From assembly GCF_014359955.1 (NCBI RefSeq), contig NZ_JACIYL010000215.1, forward strand, positions 1 to 6,023: a stretch of 6,023 nt of DNA, given 5' to 3'. Position 1 is the stretch's first letter, and each line of letters begins with the position of its first letter. The DNA is from Thermogutta sp. GTDB lineage: Bacteria > Planctomycetota > Planctomycetia > Pirellulales > Thermoguttaceae. This document shows, one piece after another, positions 1 through 5,766 of this stretch. The notes under the pieces were generated by a model. It was not told where the DNA came from. It searched no databases and worked only from the letters and a program-made list of their open reading frames with translations. The translations under genes were made by a program, and so were the position numbers.

Positions 1-189
1 AAAATCGAGCTTGATCCCCGGATTGTCGCGATCATCAATACGTTTAACGCCGATCCAGCACCACCGGTTCCCGGTGTTCCCACACTCGGGTACAAACCCA
101 AGACGCTGATCGGCATTCCGTTCGACATTCAGCCGCAGCCGGTCGAAGTTCCCAAACGGTCTTTTGCCGCGGATTACGTGCGACGTTGA
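1..189 (+). CDS. C-terminal end of unrecognised protein (partial)
   Basis: Frame 1 is open from the first base and ends at TGA 187-189, giving 62 residues that begin KIELDPRIVAIINTFNADPA and end with FAADYVRR. The start lies outside the window. The tail is rich in proline and beta-branched residues, with PAPPVPGVP and DIQPQPVEVP stretches that look like an extended linker or C-terminal tail. No membrane segment or catalytic motif is visible. An intrinsic terminator begins three bases after the stop, which supports this being a real gene end. I do not recognise the family and assign no function. The opposite-strand open frame over the same bases has no supporting signal. Confidence 0.7.
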   Translation, partial: KIELDPRIVAIINTFNADPAPPVPGVPTLGYKPKTLIGIPFDIQPQPVEVPKRSFAADYVRR

Positions 190-191
190 GC

Positions 192-226
192 AGCGGACAG
201 GAGTGACCGCCGGGTCCGCTATTTTT
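192..226 (+). terminator. Intrinsic terminator of the upstream plus-strand gene
   Basis: AGCGGAC (192-198) and GTCCGCT (214-220) form a perfect 7-bp GC-rich stem with a 15-base loop, followed at once by ATTTTT (221-226). The T run is on the plus strand, so it should stop the gene ending at 189. Read on the minus strand, the stem is followed by GCTCAACG with no T run, so it is not a good terminator for the convergent hydrolase gene. The right arm and the first following base contain that gene's TAG stop (219-221). Confidence 0.75.
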
Positions 227-2501
227 CCCGCGATTCTTCCCAGGCGTGAACCACGGCGGCAATATCCCGCGTGAACTTGGGCGTTCGCACTCGATTGTGG
301 GGCGACAAGATGGTGATCGCGTCGGTTTCGCGGGACTGACCCAGCCAGGGATCCCACCACGTCACCCGGTATTTACCCGGTGTCAGACCAGGGAGCGAGA
401 TCTCCGCAGGTTCTTCTCGCGGTGGTGCCTCGCCCCGAACGCGGCTCAACCACGTGCCATTTGGGCGTATGATCCAGAAAGCACTCGTTGGTCGGCCCAG
501 CAGCGCCATGACGCGTATTCCGGACTTCTCGTCTTCCCATACAGTGGGGCGAAGTTCTTCCTTGCCGAACGGGATTTCCTGGGCAAATCGGGCGACCGGC
601 GCGTAGTGGGGATAAGCGTTCATCCGGTCGAGCTGGTCCCACCACCAAAACAGCGTCGTTCCTGAAAGACCGGACATGAGCGAGGCCCACAGCGAGTTGT
701 GGAAGTGGATGAGTTCTGTGTCCTGCGCCATTTGGGGGTCTTCACGCCATTTGTCGTCGGCCAGGCCAAACTCTCCGATGATGGCCGGCTTGCTCGGGGC
801 GTGCTCTCGGAGAAACGCCGTACGATCGATCACAGCAGCCACCTCGTCACGGATTCTCCCACGGTCCACGGGACGCAGGTAATAATGGACTTCCGCGATT
901 TCGAGATGGGGATGGCGGCAATCTTTGGGGGATGGGCCCCAGGTACTCGTGGTCCGAAGGTGATGATACGGATCGATCTCATCCAAATACTGGCCCAGCT
1001 CCTCATAAAAGCGGTCGGTGGGCAAATGGGGATCCATTTCGTTCCAGTACTCCCACGCGGCCACATGCAGCGAATACCCCCAGCGGGCCACTGCGTAGCG
1101 GAAAGTTCTCTTCGCATCGGCGATGGCCTCCGCATATTGAGGAAATGAGGGGTCCTTGAGTCGGTGCATATAGAGGTCCCGAGTCAACAGGCAGAGTTGC
1201 AGATAAAGGCCCTCCTTTTCCGCTGCTGCAAGGAGCTGATCGAGCATGAACGCATCGACCGGGTTGTACCGACCGAGGACCGGACGGCCCGGCTCCGCTT
1301 CCCACAAAAGTTCGCGGTCCGTTGTGGGATCGCGAAGCGAAATCCCCGCCAGATAGATGGGGGCGGGTTGCCCGGCGGACGGGGCACGGAGAGACAGTTC
1401 CACCGGGCCCAGCCACAGCGAATCCGGCGGGGAATTGACGTCCGCGGTGAGAATTGTCCATTTTCCTGCTTCGCCCTCCGGAATAGTGAAATCCACCTCC
1501 CGACCAAAAATGCGAACGGTCAGCGTGACACCTGGCCGGGGCGACCACACCGCAAGGGAAAGACGGTAGCGCGCCGCAGGAAGAACGGCCACGCGATGAG
1601 AAGGATCGGGTCGCAACGGTTTTTCTGTAATGGGGATGAGCTTATCCCCTCGTACCCCTGCGAAAACGCTTGAGGTGGCAAAGGAAGGCGGAGGGATCTC
1701 CGCGGGACGATCGATCCACGGAGGACGCCAGGCCCAGGATCGGCCCCAAGCACTTTTTCGCCCTTCAATGCACAGGGCCCAATCTTCACAACAGGTCCAG
1801 ATTCGCAGATAGTTGGCCCCGTGCGTGGCCAATTTGTGGAACGCCTCAATCGCACCACTCAGCGTGAAGTACTGGCTGCTGCTGCCGATGAACGCCAGGT
1901 TCTGGCCGATCGCAAAGAAAGGCGTGCCGTCGTCAAAAGCCAGGAAGCGGGGGTCTATCCGGGAAACGCGGAGGAATCCATGCCCAGGCGAGTCCGCGCA
2001 GGTGAACGAGACGGGAGAAGACTCGGCCTGACCGGCGGCGTCCTTCACTCGCACAACAGCGGTGTACTGGCCAGGTTGTGTGGGGGTGAAACGGACGCGC
2101 CAACCCGCCCGGCCCTGGGGGTAAAACCATTCACCGCCTTGCTGCCTTCCAGGCCGCCGCCAGGCATAATCCTCCATCCAGAACGCCGGCTGCACCACGT
2201 GCTGACCCGCCGGTGTTGTGATCAACACGTCAACGGTCACTTCTGCCGGATCGAACGGATTGGCGTAAGTTTTTGGCCAATCGATAAGCCCTTCTACCTT
2301 CTGCCATCGCTGGACCTCCTGGGTAAGCCAGCGGAGTTGCGGCGATTGAGTGATACGGGGCTCGCTGCCCACCGCCTGGCGGCCGATTCGCGGCCAAAGC
2401 ACCACCAGAGGAACAATCCACGGCAGGATCACCCACGGAGAACATTTCCGACCTGAAGGGCGGTACACCGTGGCACGATGGGAACAGTCTTCGCCCCGCA
2501 C
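219..2501 (-). CDS. Exported DUF5060-type glycoside hydrolase (clan GH-A-like)
   Basis: Predicted secreted or membrane-anchored carbohydrate hydrolase of 760 residues. A basic N-terminus (R14-K19) precedes a hydrophobic stretch (about 21-37) and AVGSEP, as in a signal peptide or anchor. Residues about 65-165 match the DUF5060 beta-sandwich, with the WMEDYAW and TPTQPGQYTAVVRV stretches. A TIM barrel follows, starting at DGTPFFAIGQNLAF (191-204) and GANYLRIWT. It carries the probable acid/base Glu488 in YWNEMD, the probable nucleophile Glu577 in IIGEFG, and FWWWDQLD near the last strand. Residues about 268-395 form a beta-rich insert that splits the barrel. A C-terminal beta domain (about 660-745) contains PGKYRVTWWDPW. 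The GTG start at 2501 is chosen because GGAGGTGA lies just upstream; an in-frame GTG at 2555 lacks such a site. The gene lies 74 bases after the aldo/keto reductase and may be co-transcribed. Substrate cannot be read from sequence; an unassigned GH5-like or DUF5605-type enzyme is possible. Confidence 0.85.
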   Translation of the reverse strand: MRGEDCSHRATVYRPSGRKCSPWVILPWIVPLVVLWPRIGRQAVGSEPRITQSPQLRWLTQEVQRWQKVEGLIDWPKTYANPFDPAEVTVDVLITTPAGQHVVQPAFWMEDYAWRRPGRQQGGEWFYPQGRAGWRVRFTPTQPGQYTAVVRVKDAAGQAESSPVSFTCADSPGHGFLRVSRIDPRFLAFDDGTPFFAIGQNLAFIGSSSQYFTLSGAIEAFHKLATHGANYLRIWTCCEDWALCIEGRKSAWGRSWAWRPPWIDRPAEIPPPSFATSSVFAGVRGDKLIPITEKPLRPDPSHRVAVLPAARYRLSLAVWSPRPGVTLTVRIFGREVDFTIPEGEAGKWTILTADVNSPPDSLWLGPVELSLRAPSAGQPAPIYLAGISLRDPTTDRELLWEAEPGRPVLGRYNPVDAFMLDQLLAAAEKEGLYLQLCLLTRDLYMHRLKDPSFPQYAEAIADAKRTFRYAVARWGYSLHVAAWEYWNEMDPHLPTDRFYEELGQYLDEIDPYHHLRTTSTWGPSPKDCRHPHLEIAEVHYYLRPVDRGRIRDEVAAVIDRTAFLREHAPSKPAIIGEFGLADDKWREDPQMAQDTELIHFHNSLWASLMSGLSGTTLFWWWDQLDRMNAYPHYAPVARFAQEIPFGKEELRPTVWEDEKSGIRVMALLGRPTSAFWIIRPNGTWLSRVRGEAPPREEPAEISLPGLTPGKYRVTWWDPWLGQSRETDAITILSPHNRVRTPKFTRDIAAVVHAWEESREK

Positions 2502-2505
2502 GGCT

Positions 2506-2513
2506 TCACCTCC
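2506..2513 (-). promoter_or_regulatory. Ribosome binding site that sets the hydrolase start
   Basis: On the minus strand this reads GGAGGTGA, a full match to the anti-Shine-Dalgarno sequence. The GGAGG core ends 7 bases before the GTG at 2501. It lies inside the longer open frame that begins at GTG 2555, so it argues for the shorter protein, which starts 18 codons later. Confidence 0.8.
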
Positions 2514-2575
2514 AAGAAATATTTTCCACTCGGCAACAGGGCCGACAAAAGGCACGCCCGAAGAGCGGCGTTGGC

Positions 2576-3580
2576 TTATCTATCTTGCCCTACAGTCGCG
2601 ATCATCCACTGAGGGTACGGCATCGGCCGGGCACTGACTTCGTCCAGTCGTTTCATCTCATCTTCCGAGAGCTTGACCTCAGCCGCTTTGAGATTCTCAC
2701 GCAGTTGGTCCAGAGTACGGGCGCCGATGATCACCGACGTGACGCCGGGCTTTTGGATCAACCAGGCCAGGGCCACCGCTGCCACCGGCACGCCATGTCC
2801 CTTGGCGATTTCGTCGAGTACATCGACGATGTTGTAAACACGGTCCCAATCGGTGGGCAGGAAGTCCTTGAGCGCGCCCTGCATCCGCGTGCCCTGGGGC
2901 ATGGGGGCATTCCGCCGATATTTGCCGCTCAGCAGACCAAAGGCCAGGGGACTCCAGGGCAGAATGCCCAGGTTCTGGTCCTGGCACAGAGGGACCAGCT
3001 CCACCTCGATATCGCGGATCGCCAGATTGTACAGCGCCTGGAGCGACTGAAAGCGTACCCATCCGTGCTTGTCTGACACCCACAGGGCTTTCATGATTTG
3101 CCACGCGGCGTAATTGGAGACACCGATATAACGGACCTTTCCCCAGCGGACCAGGTCGTCCAGCGCCCGCAACGTCTCTTCCAGCGGCGTGACCGGATCC
3201 CAGATGTGGACCTGATACAGGTCGATATAATCGGTGCGGAGCCGTTTGAGGCTGGCATCGCAGGATTCCAGAATGTGATGGCGGGACAGACCGATGTCGT
3301 TCGGTTTGTCGCTCATCCGCATGCGGACTTTGGTGGCAATGATGAGGTCCTTGCGGACGCCCTGGATGGCCTGCCCGAGGAGGTCTTCCGATTCCCCATA
3401 GGAATACACGTCGGCGGTATCGACGAAGTTGACGCCGGCGTCGAGGCAGAGTTTGATCGCCTCTTTTACTTCCGGCAAGGTCATGTTGCCCATCTGCCAC
3501 TGGTTCTTTCCAAACGTCATGGTCCCGAGGCACAGCACCGAGACCCGTACACCTGTTCCTCCAAGAAAGCGCATCTCCAT
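2576..3580 (-). CDS. Aldo/keto reductase, NADP-dependent oxidoreductase
   Basis: A 334-residue soluble (alpha/beta)8-barrel oxidoreductase expected to reduce aldehydes or ketones, including sugar carbonyls, with NAD(P)H in the cytoplasm. The full catalytic tetrad is visible: Asp54 (NFVDTAD), Tyr59 (DVYSYGES), Lys84 (IIATKV) and His125 (LYQVHIWD). Other family marks are RYIGVSNY, LPWSPLAFGLLSGKY and the C-terminal cofactor-binding stretch VIIGARTLDQLRENL. Length is normal for the YhdN/Tas-like branch of the superfamily. The ATG at 3580 follows AAAGGGTG (3586-3593 on the complement) with a 5-base gap, a fair ribosome binding site. It ends in TAA, 74 bases before the hydrolase start, and is separated by 153 bases from the importer operon upstream, so it may begin its own transcript. 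The exact substrate is not predictable; the neighbouring hydrolase makes a sugar role plausible but unproven. Confidence 0.93.
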   Translation of the reverse strand: MEMRFLGGTGVRVSVLCLGTMTFGKNQWQMGNMTLPEVKEAIKLCLDAGVNFVDTADVYSYGESEDLLGQAIQGVRKDLIIATKVRMRMSDKPNDIGLSRHHILESCDASLKRLRTDYIDLYQVHIWDPVTPLEETLRALDDLVRWGKVRYIGVSNYAAWQIMKALWVSDKHGWVRFQSLQALYNLAIRDIEVELVPLCQDQNLGILPWSPLAFGLLSGKYRRNAPMPQGTRMQGALKDFLPTDWDRVYNIVDVLDEIAKGHGVPVAAVALAWLIQKPGVTSVIIGARTLDQLRENLKAAEVKLSEDEMKRLDEVSARPMPYPQWMIATVGQDR

Positions 3581-3673
3581 CGCAGCACCCTTTCTCTACC
3601 AGTGATTGAAGCTTCCTTGTCGTCAAAGTAAGACGCTCAAATAACCGAAATGGCTTCAGTGCTTTGCAGAAAG

Positions 3674-3696
3674 ATCGTTAAGCATTGTACAACGAT
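3674..3696. repeat. Short inverted repeat between permease and reductase genes
   Basis: ATCGTT (3674-3679) and AACGAT (3691-3696) are perfect inverted arms around an 11-base centre that includes the palindrome TTGTACAA (3685-3692). On the minus strand TACAAT (3684-3689), one mismatch from a -10 box, lies inside it, but no convincing -35 precedes it at normal spacing. It could be an operator near the reductase promoter. The rest of the 153-base spacer (3581-3733) shows only the reductase ribosome binding site and a weak 5-bp hairpin at 3701-3718 with no T run. Confidence 0.3.
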
Positions 3697-3733
3697 AAGG
3701 CGAGAAAAGACACTCTCGGCTCGGTGCGAAGCG

Positions 3734-4735
3734 TCAGGGGACCCATTCCCAGGAAAGAGGACGCGTCAGAAGCAACCAGAGGAAAAACGGACCGCCGAGA
3801 ATTGCCGTGATTACGCCCACGGGGATTTCAGCCGGGGCAAGGATAGTTCTCGCTACTGTGTCACTGATTACCAGAAATGTTCCACCCAGTAATGCGGCGG
3901 CGGGGACAAGCCGTGTGTGCTGCGGTCCCACAAGCTGGCGGCTGATGTGCGGCGCAATAAGGCAGACAAAGCCAATCGGTCCGCAGTGCGCCACAATGGC
4001 AGCGACCATGACACCGCTGACGAAAAGGATCAGTGTTTTCACTGTGCGGAGGGAAACGCCCCGGGCCGCTGCCCATTCGTCGCCGAGTGAAAGAAGGTTG
4101 AGCTCACGTCGCAGGACCCAGACGATGAACGTACCTGCCAGGACCACAGGTGCCAGCCACAGGATATCCCGGTAACCCAGTGTCCCTTCCAATCCACCCA
4201 GCATCCAGCGGAAAGCGTGGAACGCCCGCACGGGATCGACAGCATACTGGAGCACCAGGATTAAACTCGTGTTGAGAAAGCTCATCGCAACGCCCGCCAG
4301 CAGCATGGTGGCGACGGAGAGCTCTGCCCGCAATCGAGTCAGGCCGTAAACGACAACCAGAGTCAGACCGGCGCCCATCAACGCGCAGACGGTGACGGCA
4401 GGTGTTCCCCATAGAAATTTGTTCCAGCCTAGATGGATGGCCAGGACCGCGCCCAGTGAGGCCCCACTTGCCAACCCGAGCGTGAAGGGGCTGGCCAGCG
4501 GATTGCGGAACATGGCCTGATAAGCTGTTCCTCCCACGGCGAGTCCCATTCCAGCGAGAAAACCCACCAGGACACGGGGGACGCGGATATCCCACAGAAT
4601 TCTCGCCTCCAGGGGGTTGTCCCCGTTCCAGAGCATGCCGGGATCGATCCACCGGGGGCCTACCAGCGGCGCAGCGGCGAGCACAACCAGCGTTCCCACG
4701 ACAAGGATCGTCAGCGCAGATCGGCTTGGCTTCAC
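3734..4735 (-). CDS. FecCD/BtuC-family ABC importer permease
   Basis: Inner-membrane permease of a type II ABC importer for iron-siderophore, haem or cobalamin, 333 residues from the GTG at 4735. Several hydrophobic spans are spread along the chain, starting with LTILVVGTLVVLAAAPLVG (8-26). Family hallmarks are RVPRVLVGFLAGMGLAVGG (51-69), AMFRNPLASPFTLGLASGAS (74-93), CGPIGFVCLIAPHISRQLVG (251-270, the loop region that couples to the ATPase) and PAEIPVGVITAILGGPFFLW near the C-terminus. Length fits the usual 320-350. The start is chosen because GTG overlaps the ATPase stop as GTGA (4732-4735) and GGAGG sits 6 bases before it; a longer in-frame start at 4777 would overlap the ATPase by 46 bases. 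Two copies should pair with two copies of the adjacent ATPase. Specificity cannot be read from the sequence, and no binding-protein gene is in the window. Confidence 0.93.
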   Translation of the reverse strand: MKPSRSALTILVVGTLVVLAAAPLVGPRWIDPGMLWNGDNPLEARILWDIRVPRVLVGFLAGMGLAVGGTAYQAMFRNPLASPFTLGLASGASLGAVLAIHLGWNKFLWGTPAVTVCALMGAGLTLVVVYGLTRLRAELSVATMLLAGVAMSFLNTSLILVLQYAVDPVRAFHAFRWMLGGLEGTLGYRDILWLAPVVLAGTFIVWVLRRELNLLSLGDEWAAARGVSLRTVKTLILFVSGVMVAAIVAHCGPIGFVCLIAPHISRQLVGPQHTRLVPAAALLGGTFLVISDTVARTILAPAEIPVGVITAILGGPFFLWLLLTRPLSWEWVP

Positions 4736-5523
4736 GGCTCGCCTCCGCTTCGCGTCGGAACAATCACGGGAATGCACGCCTGGGGGTGATCCACCAGAAG
4801 CGGGCGAAAACCGAAGACCTCCTGCAAAATCGATTCCTGCATGAAGGTTGGCGGGGGACCGTCAAACACGATGTGACCCTCGCGCAGGGCCAGAATCCGC
4901 CGGCTGAAGAGCGCGGCTGTGTTGATATCGTGCGTGACCGCAAGGATGGCCACCTGTCGCTGTGTGTTGATTTTTTCCAAAAGGTGCTGCACTTCCTCCC
5001 GGTGGCGGAAATCCAGGAACGTGGTGGCCTCGTCAAGGAGCAGGACGGGAGTCTGCTGCGCAAGGACCGCGGCCAGCATGACCCGCTGCCGCTCCCCCCC
5101 GCTGAGCGTTCGCACAAGACGATGCCGAAAATTCCATGTGTTGGTCAGTTCGAGCGCTTCGCGCACGGCCTCGATATCCCGGGGTGAGGGCGGTGAAAAG
5201 GGGCTGCCGTGCGGATAACGTCCCATGAGAACAAAATCCTCTACTGTGTATGGGATATCAACTCGTTCTTCCTGCGGCAAATAGGCCACGAAGCGAGCCC
5301 ATTCTCGTTGGCTGGCGCGTTTCGCAGCTCGGTCGTGCCAGAGGATTTCCCCCTGCCAATTTCGATAAACCAGTGCCAGGCAACGCAGGAGTGTCGTCTT
5401 GCCGGCTCCGTTGGGTCCAACAAGGGAGACAAACTCACCCCGGTCAAGTTCGAAGGTGATATTTTCGAGGATAGTTTGTCCCGCTATCGCGAAGGAAAGC
5501 CCGCGGACTGCGAGAATTGCCAT
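4732..5523 (-). CDS. FecE/BtuD-family ABC importer ATPase
   Basis: Cytoplasmic nucleotide-binding subunit that drives the adjacent FecCD permease, 263 residues from the ATG at 5523. All motifs are intact: Walker A GPNGAGKTT (36-44), Q-loop Gln84 in YLPQEERVDIPYTVEDF, signature LSGGERQR (140-147), Walker B VLLLDEAT (160-167), D-loop TFLD and H-loop VTHD with His198. The VEDFVLMGRYPH stretch is typical of siderophore, haem and cobalamin importer ATPases. A TTG two codons upstream (5529) is an alternative start. No strong ribosome binding site precedes either; the ATG has only GAG at a 7-base gap. The frame stays open back to a TAA in the 5660s but has no ATG or GTG there. The gene opens the importer operon and is divergent from the sigma-factor gene, with a structured leader in between. 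Confidence 0.94.
   Translation of the reverse strand: MAILAVRGLSFAIAGQTILENITFELDRGEFVSLVGPNGAGKTTLLRCLALVYRNWQGEILWHDRAAKRASQREWARFVAYLPQEERVDIPYTVEDFVLMGRYPHGSPFSPPSPRDIEAVREALELTNTWNFRHRLVRTLSGGERQRVMLAAVLAQQTPVLLLDEATTFLDFRHREEVQHLLEKINTQRQVAILAVTHDINTAALFSRRILALREGHIVFDGPPPTFMQESILQEVFGFRPLLVDHPQACIPVIVPTRSGGEP
4742..4746 (-). promoter_or_regulatory. Ribosome binding site for the permease inside the ATPase gene
   Basis: The minus strand reads GGAGG within the last codons of the ATPase, 6 bases before the permease GTG, which shares bases with the ATPase TGA. This indicates translational coupling and fixes the permease start at 4735. Confidence 0.8.
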
Positions 5524-5598
5524 GTTCAAACTCGGAGAAATGACGCCTCGAAAAAACTCGTTGCCAATTCCAAACTCGGGAAGTGGGGACGATCTTCT

Positions 5599-5635
5599 GT
5601 ATCGGGGCTCGAACAGGTTTCGGGCACCCTGATAC
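5599..5635. other. Long imperfect hairpin in the importer leader
   Basis: Read on the plus strand, 5599-5607 pairs with 5627-5635 (9 bp, one G-U) and 5608-5613 pairs with 5619-5624 (6 bp, one G-U). A two-base bulge (5625-5626) and a five-base loop CAGGT (5614-5618) complete it, for 15 pairs in all. On the minus strand, where it would lie in the ATPase mRNA leader, both wobble pairs become A-C mismatches, leaving 13 pairs, which is still stable. No T run follows on either strand, so it is not an intrinsic terminator. It may be a leader RNA structure or a protein-binding site. Confidence 0.55.
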
Positions 5636-5647
5636 GTCAGTTGCGGG
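5614..5647 (-). promoter_or_regulatory. Cobalamin-riboswitch-like 3' core in the importer leader (tentative)
   Basis: The minus strand reads CCCGCAACTG (5647-5638), then 12 bases, then GCCCGAAACCTG (5625-5614). From memory of the cobalamin riboswitch family, the first matches the conserved CCCGCNACUG and the second matches the B12 box (about AGYCMGRAGACCUGCC) with one base missing and a diverged 3' end. The place is right, about 90 bases before a BtuCD-type ATPase. The expected upstream core (GGGAA, GGUG, AAUCC) is not visible, and the B12-box-like bases can pair locally in the hairpin at 5599-5635. This is a lead, possibly a remnant, a variant or chance. Confidence 0.25.
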
Positions 5648-5654
5648 GATACGT
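5631..5654. repeat. Direct repeat ACGTATC in the divergent region
   Basis: ACGTATC on the minus strand (GATACGT on the plus strand) occurs at 5648-5654 and again at 5631-5637, with starts 17 bases apart. Both copies lie just downstream of the minus-strand -10 candidate. The second copy contributes an arm of the hairpin at 5599-5635. Tandem sites at this place could bind a regulator, but seven bases is short. Confidence 0.3.
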
Positions 5655-5664
5655 AACATTTCGA

Positions 5665-5671
5665 TTATAAT
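5665..5671. promoter_or_regulatory. Palindromic -10 element, candidate divergent promoter
   Basis: ATTATAAT (5664-5671) is a perfect palindrome, so TATAAT is read on the plus strand at 5666-5671 and on the minus strand at 5670-5665. It sits between divergent genes, about 95 bases before the sigma-factor start and 141 bases before the ATPase ATG. No good -35 is found: the plus strand has TTGCGG at a 19-base spacing and the minus strand has GCTTCC at 17. The perfect -10 and its position are the only support. Confidence 0.5.
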
Positions 5672-5678
5672 GGAAAAG

Positions 5679-5740
5679 GTGAGCAGGAAGCTCGCTCACA
5701 CGTGCTTTTGTGGGCTCGGTGGTAAGAGGGAACGTGTGGG
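5679..5740 (+). repeat. Two overlapping inverted repeats in the sigma-factor leader
   Basis: GTGAGC (5679-5684) pairs with GCTCAC (5694-5699) around a 9-base loop. A second pair, 5695-5703 with 5732-5740, gives 9 pairs with one G-U, built on CACACGT and ACGTGTG, around a 28-base loop. Both use bases 5695-5699, so in RNA they exclude each other. They start just after the predicted plus-strand transcription start. The first could equally be a DNA operator overlapping the start site. No T run follows. Confidence 0.35.
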
Positions 5741-5766
5741 TTGTCGTTGAACTCTGCAGGCTCGGT

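Noticed and set aside
1821..2456. 211-residue plus-strand frame inside the hydrolase gene.
   Set aside because: Composition is typical of an antisense shadow, with no start signal or recognisable domain.
2502..2555. Longer hydrolase start at GTG 2555.
   Set aside because: No ribosome binding site precedes it, while a full GGAGGTGA sits before the GTG at 2501.
2554..2571. Hairpin ACGCC/GGCGT after the aldo/keto reductase stop on the minus strand, followed by GCCTTTTG, as a terminator.
   Set aside because: The stem is only five pairs with an eight-base loop, and the T run is four bases starting two bases late, so it is too weak to call.
2697..3626. Long second open frame (309 residues) on the minus strand over the reductase gene.
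   Set aside because: Its translation is Arg/Gly/Pro-rich with no motif, while the other frame carries every reductase motif; it is a shadow of a GC-rich gene.
3701..3718. Hairpin CGAGA/TCTCG just after the permease gene as its terminator.
   Set aside because: Five pairs, an eight-base loop, and no T run after the stem on the minus strand.
4736..4777. Longer permease start at 4777.
   Set aside because: It would overlap the ATPase by 46 bases; GTG 4735 has the coupled GTGA junction and GGAGG, and the added residues are charged and unlike the family.
5599..5640. tRNA-like element, because the minus strand contains a GTTCGAGCC run like a T-loop.
   Set aside because: The flanking bases do not form a T stem, and no anticodon or D arm can be drawn.
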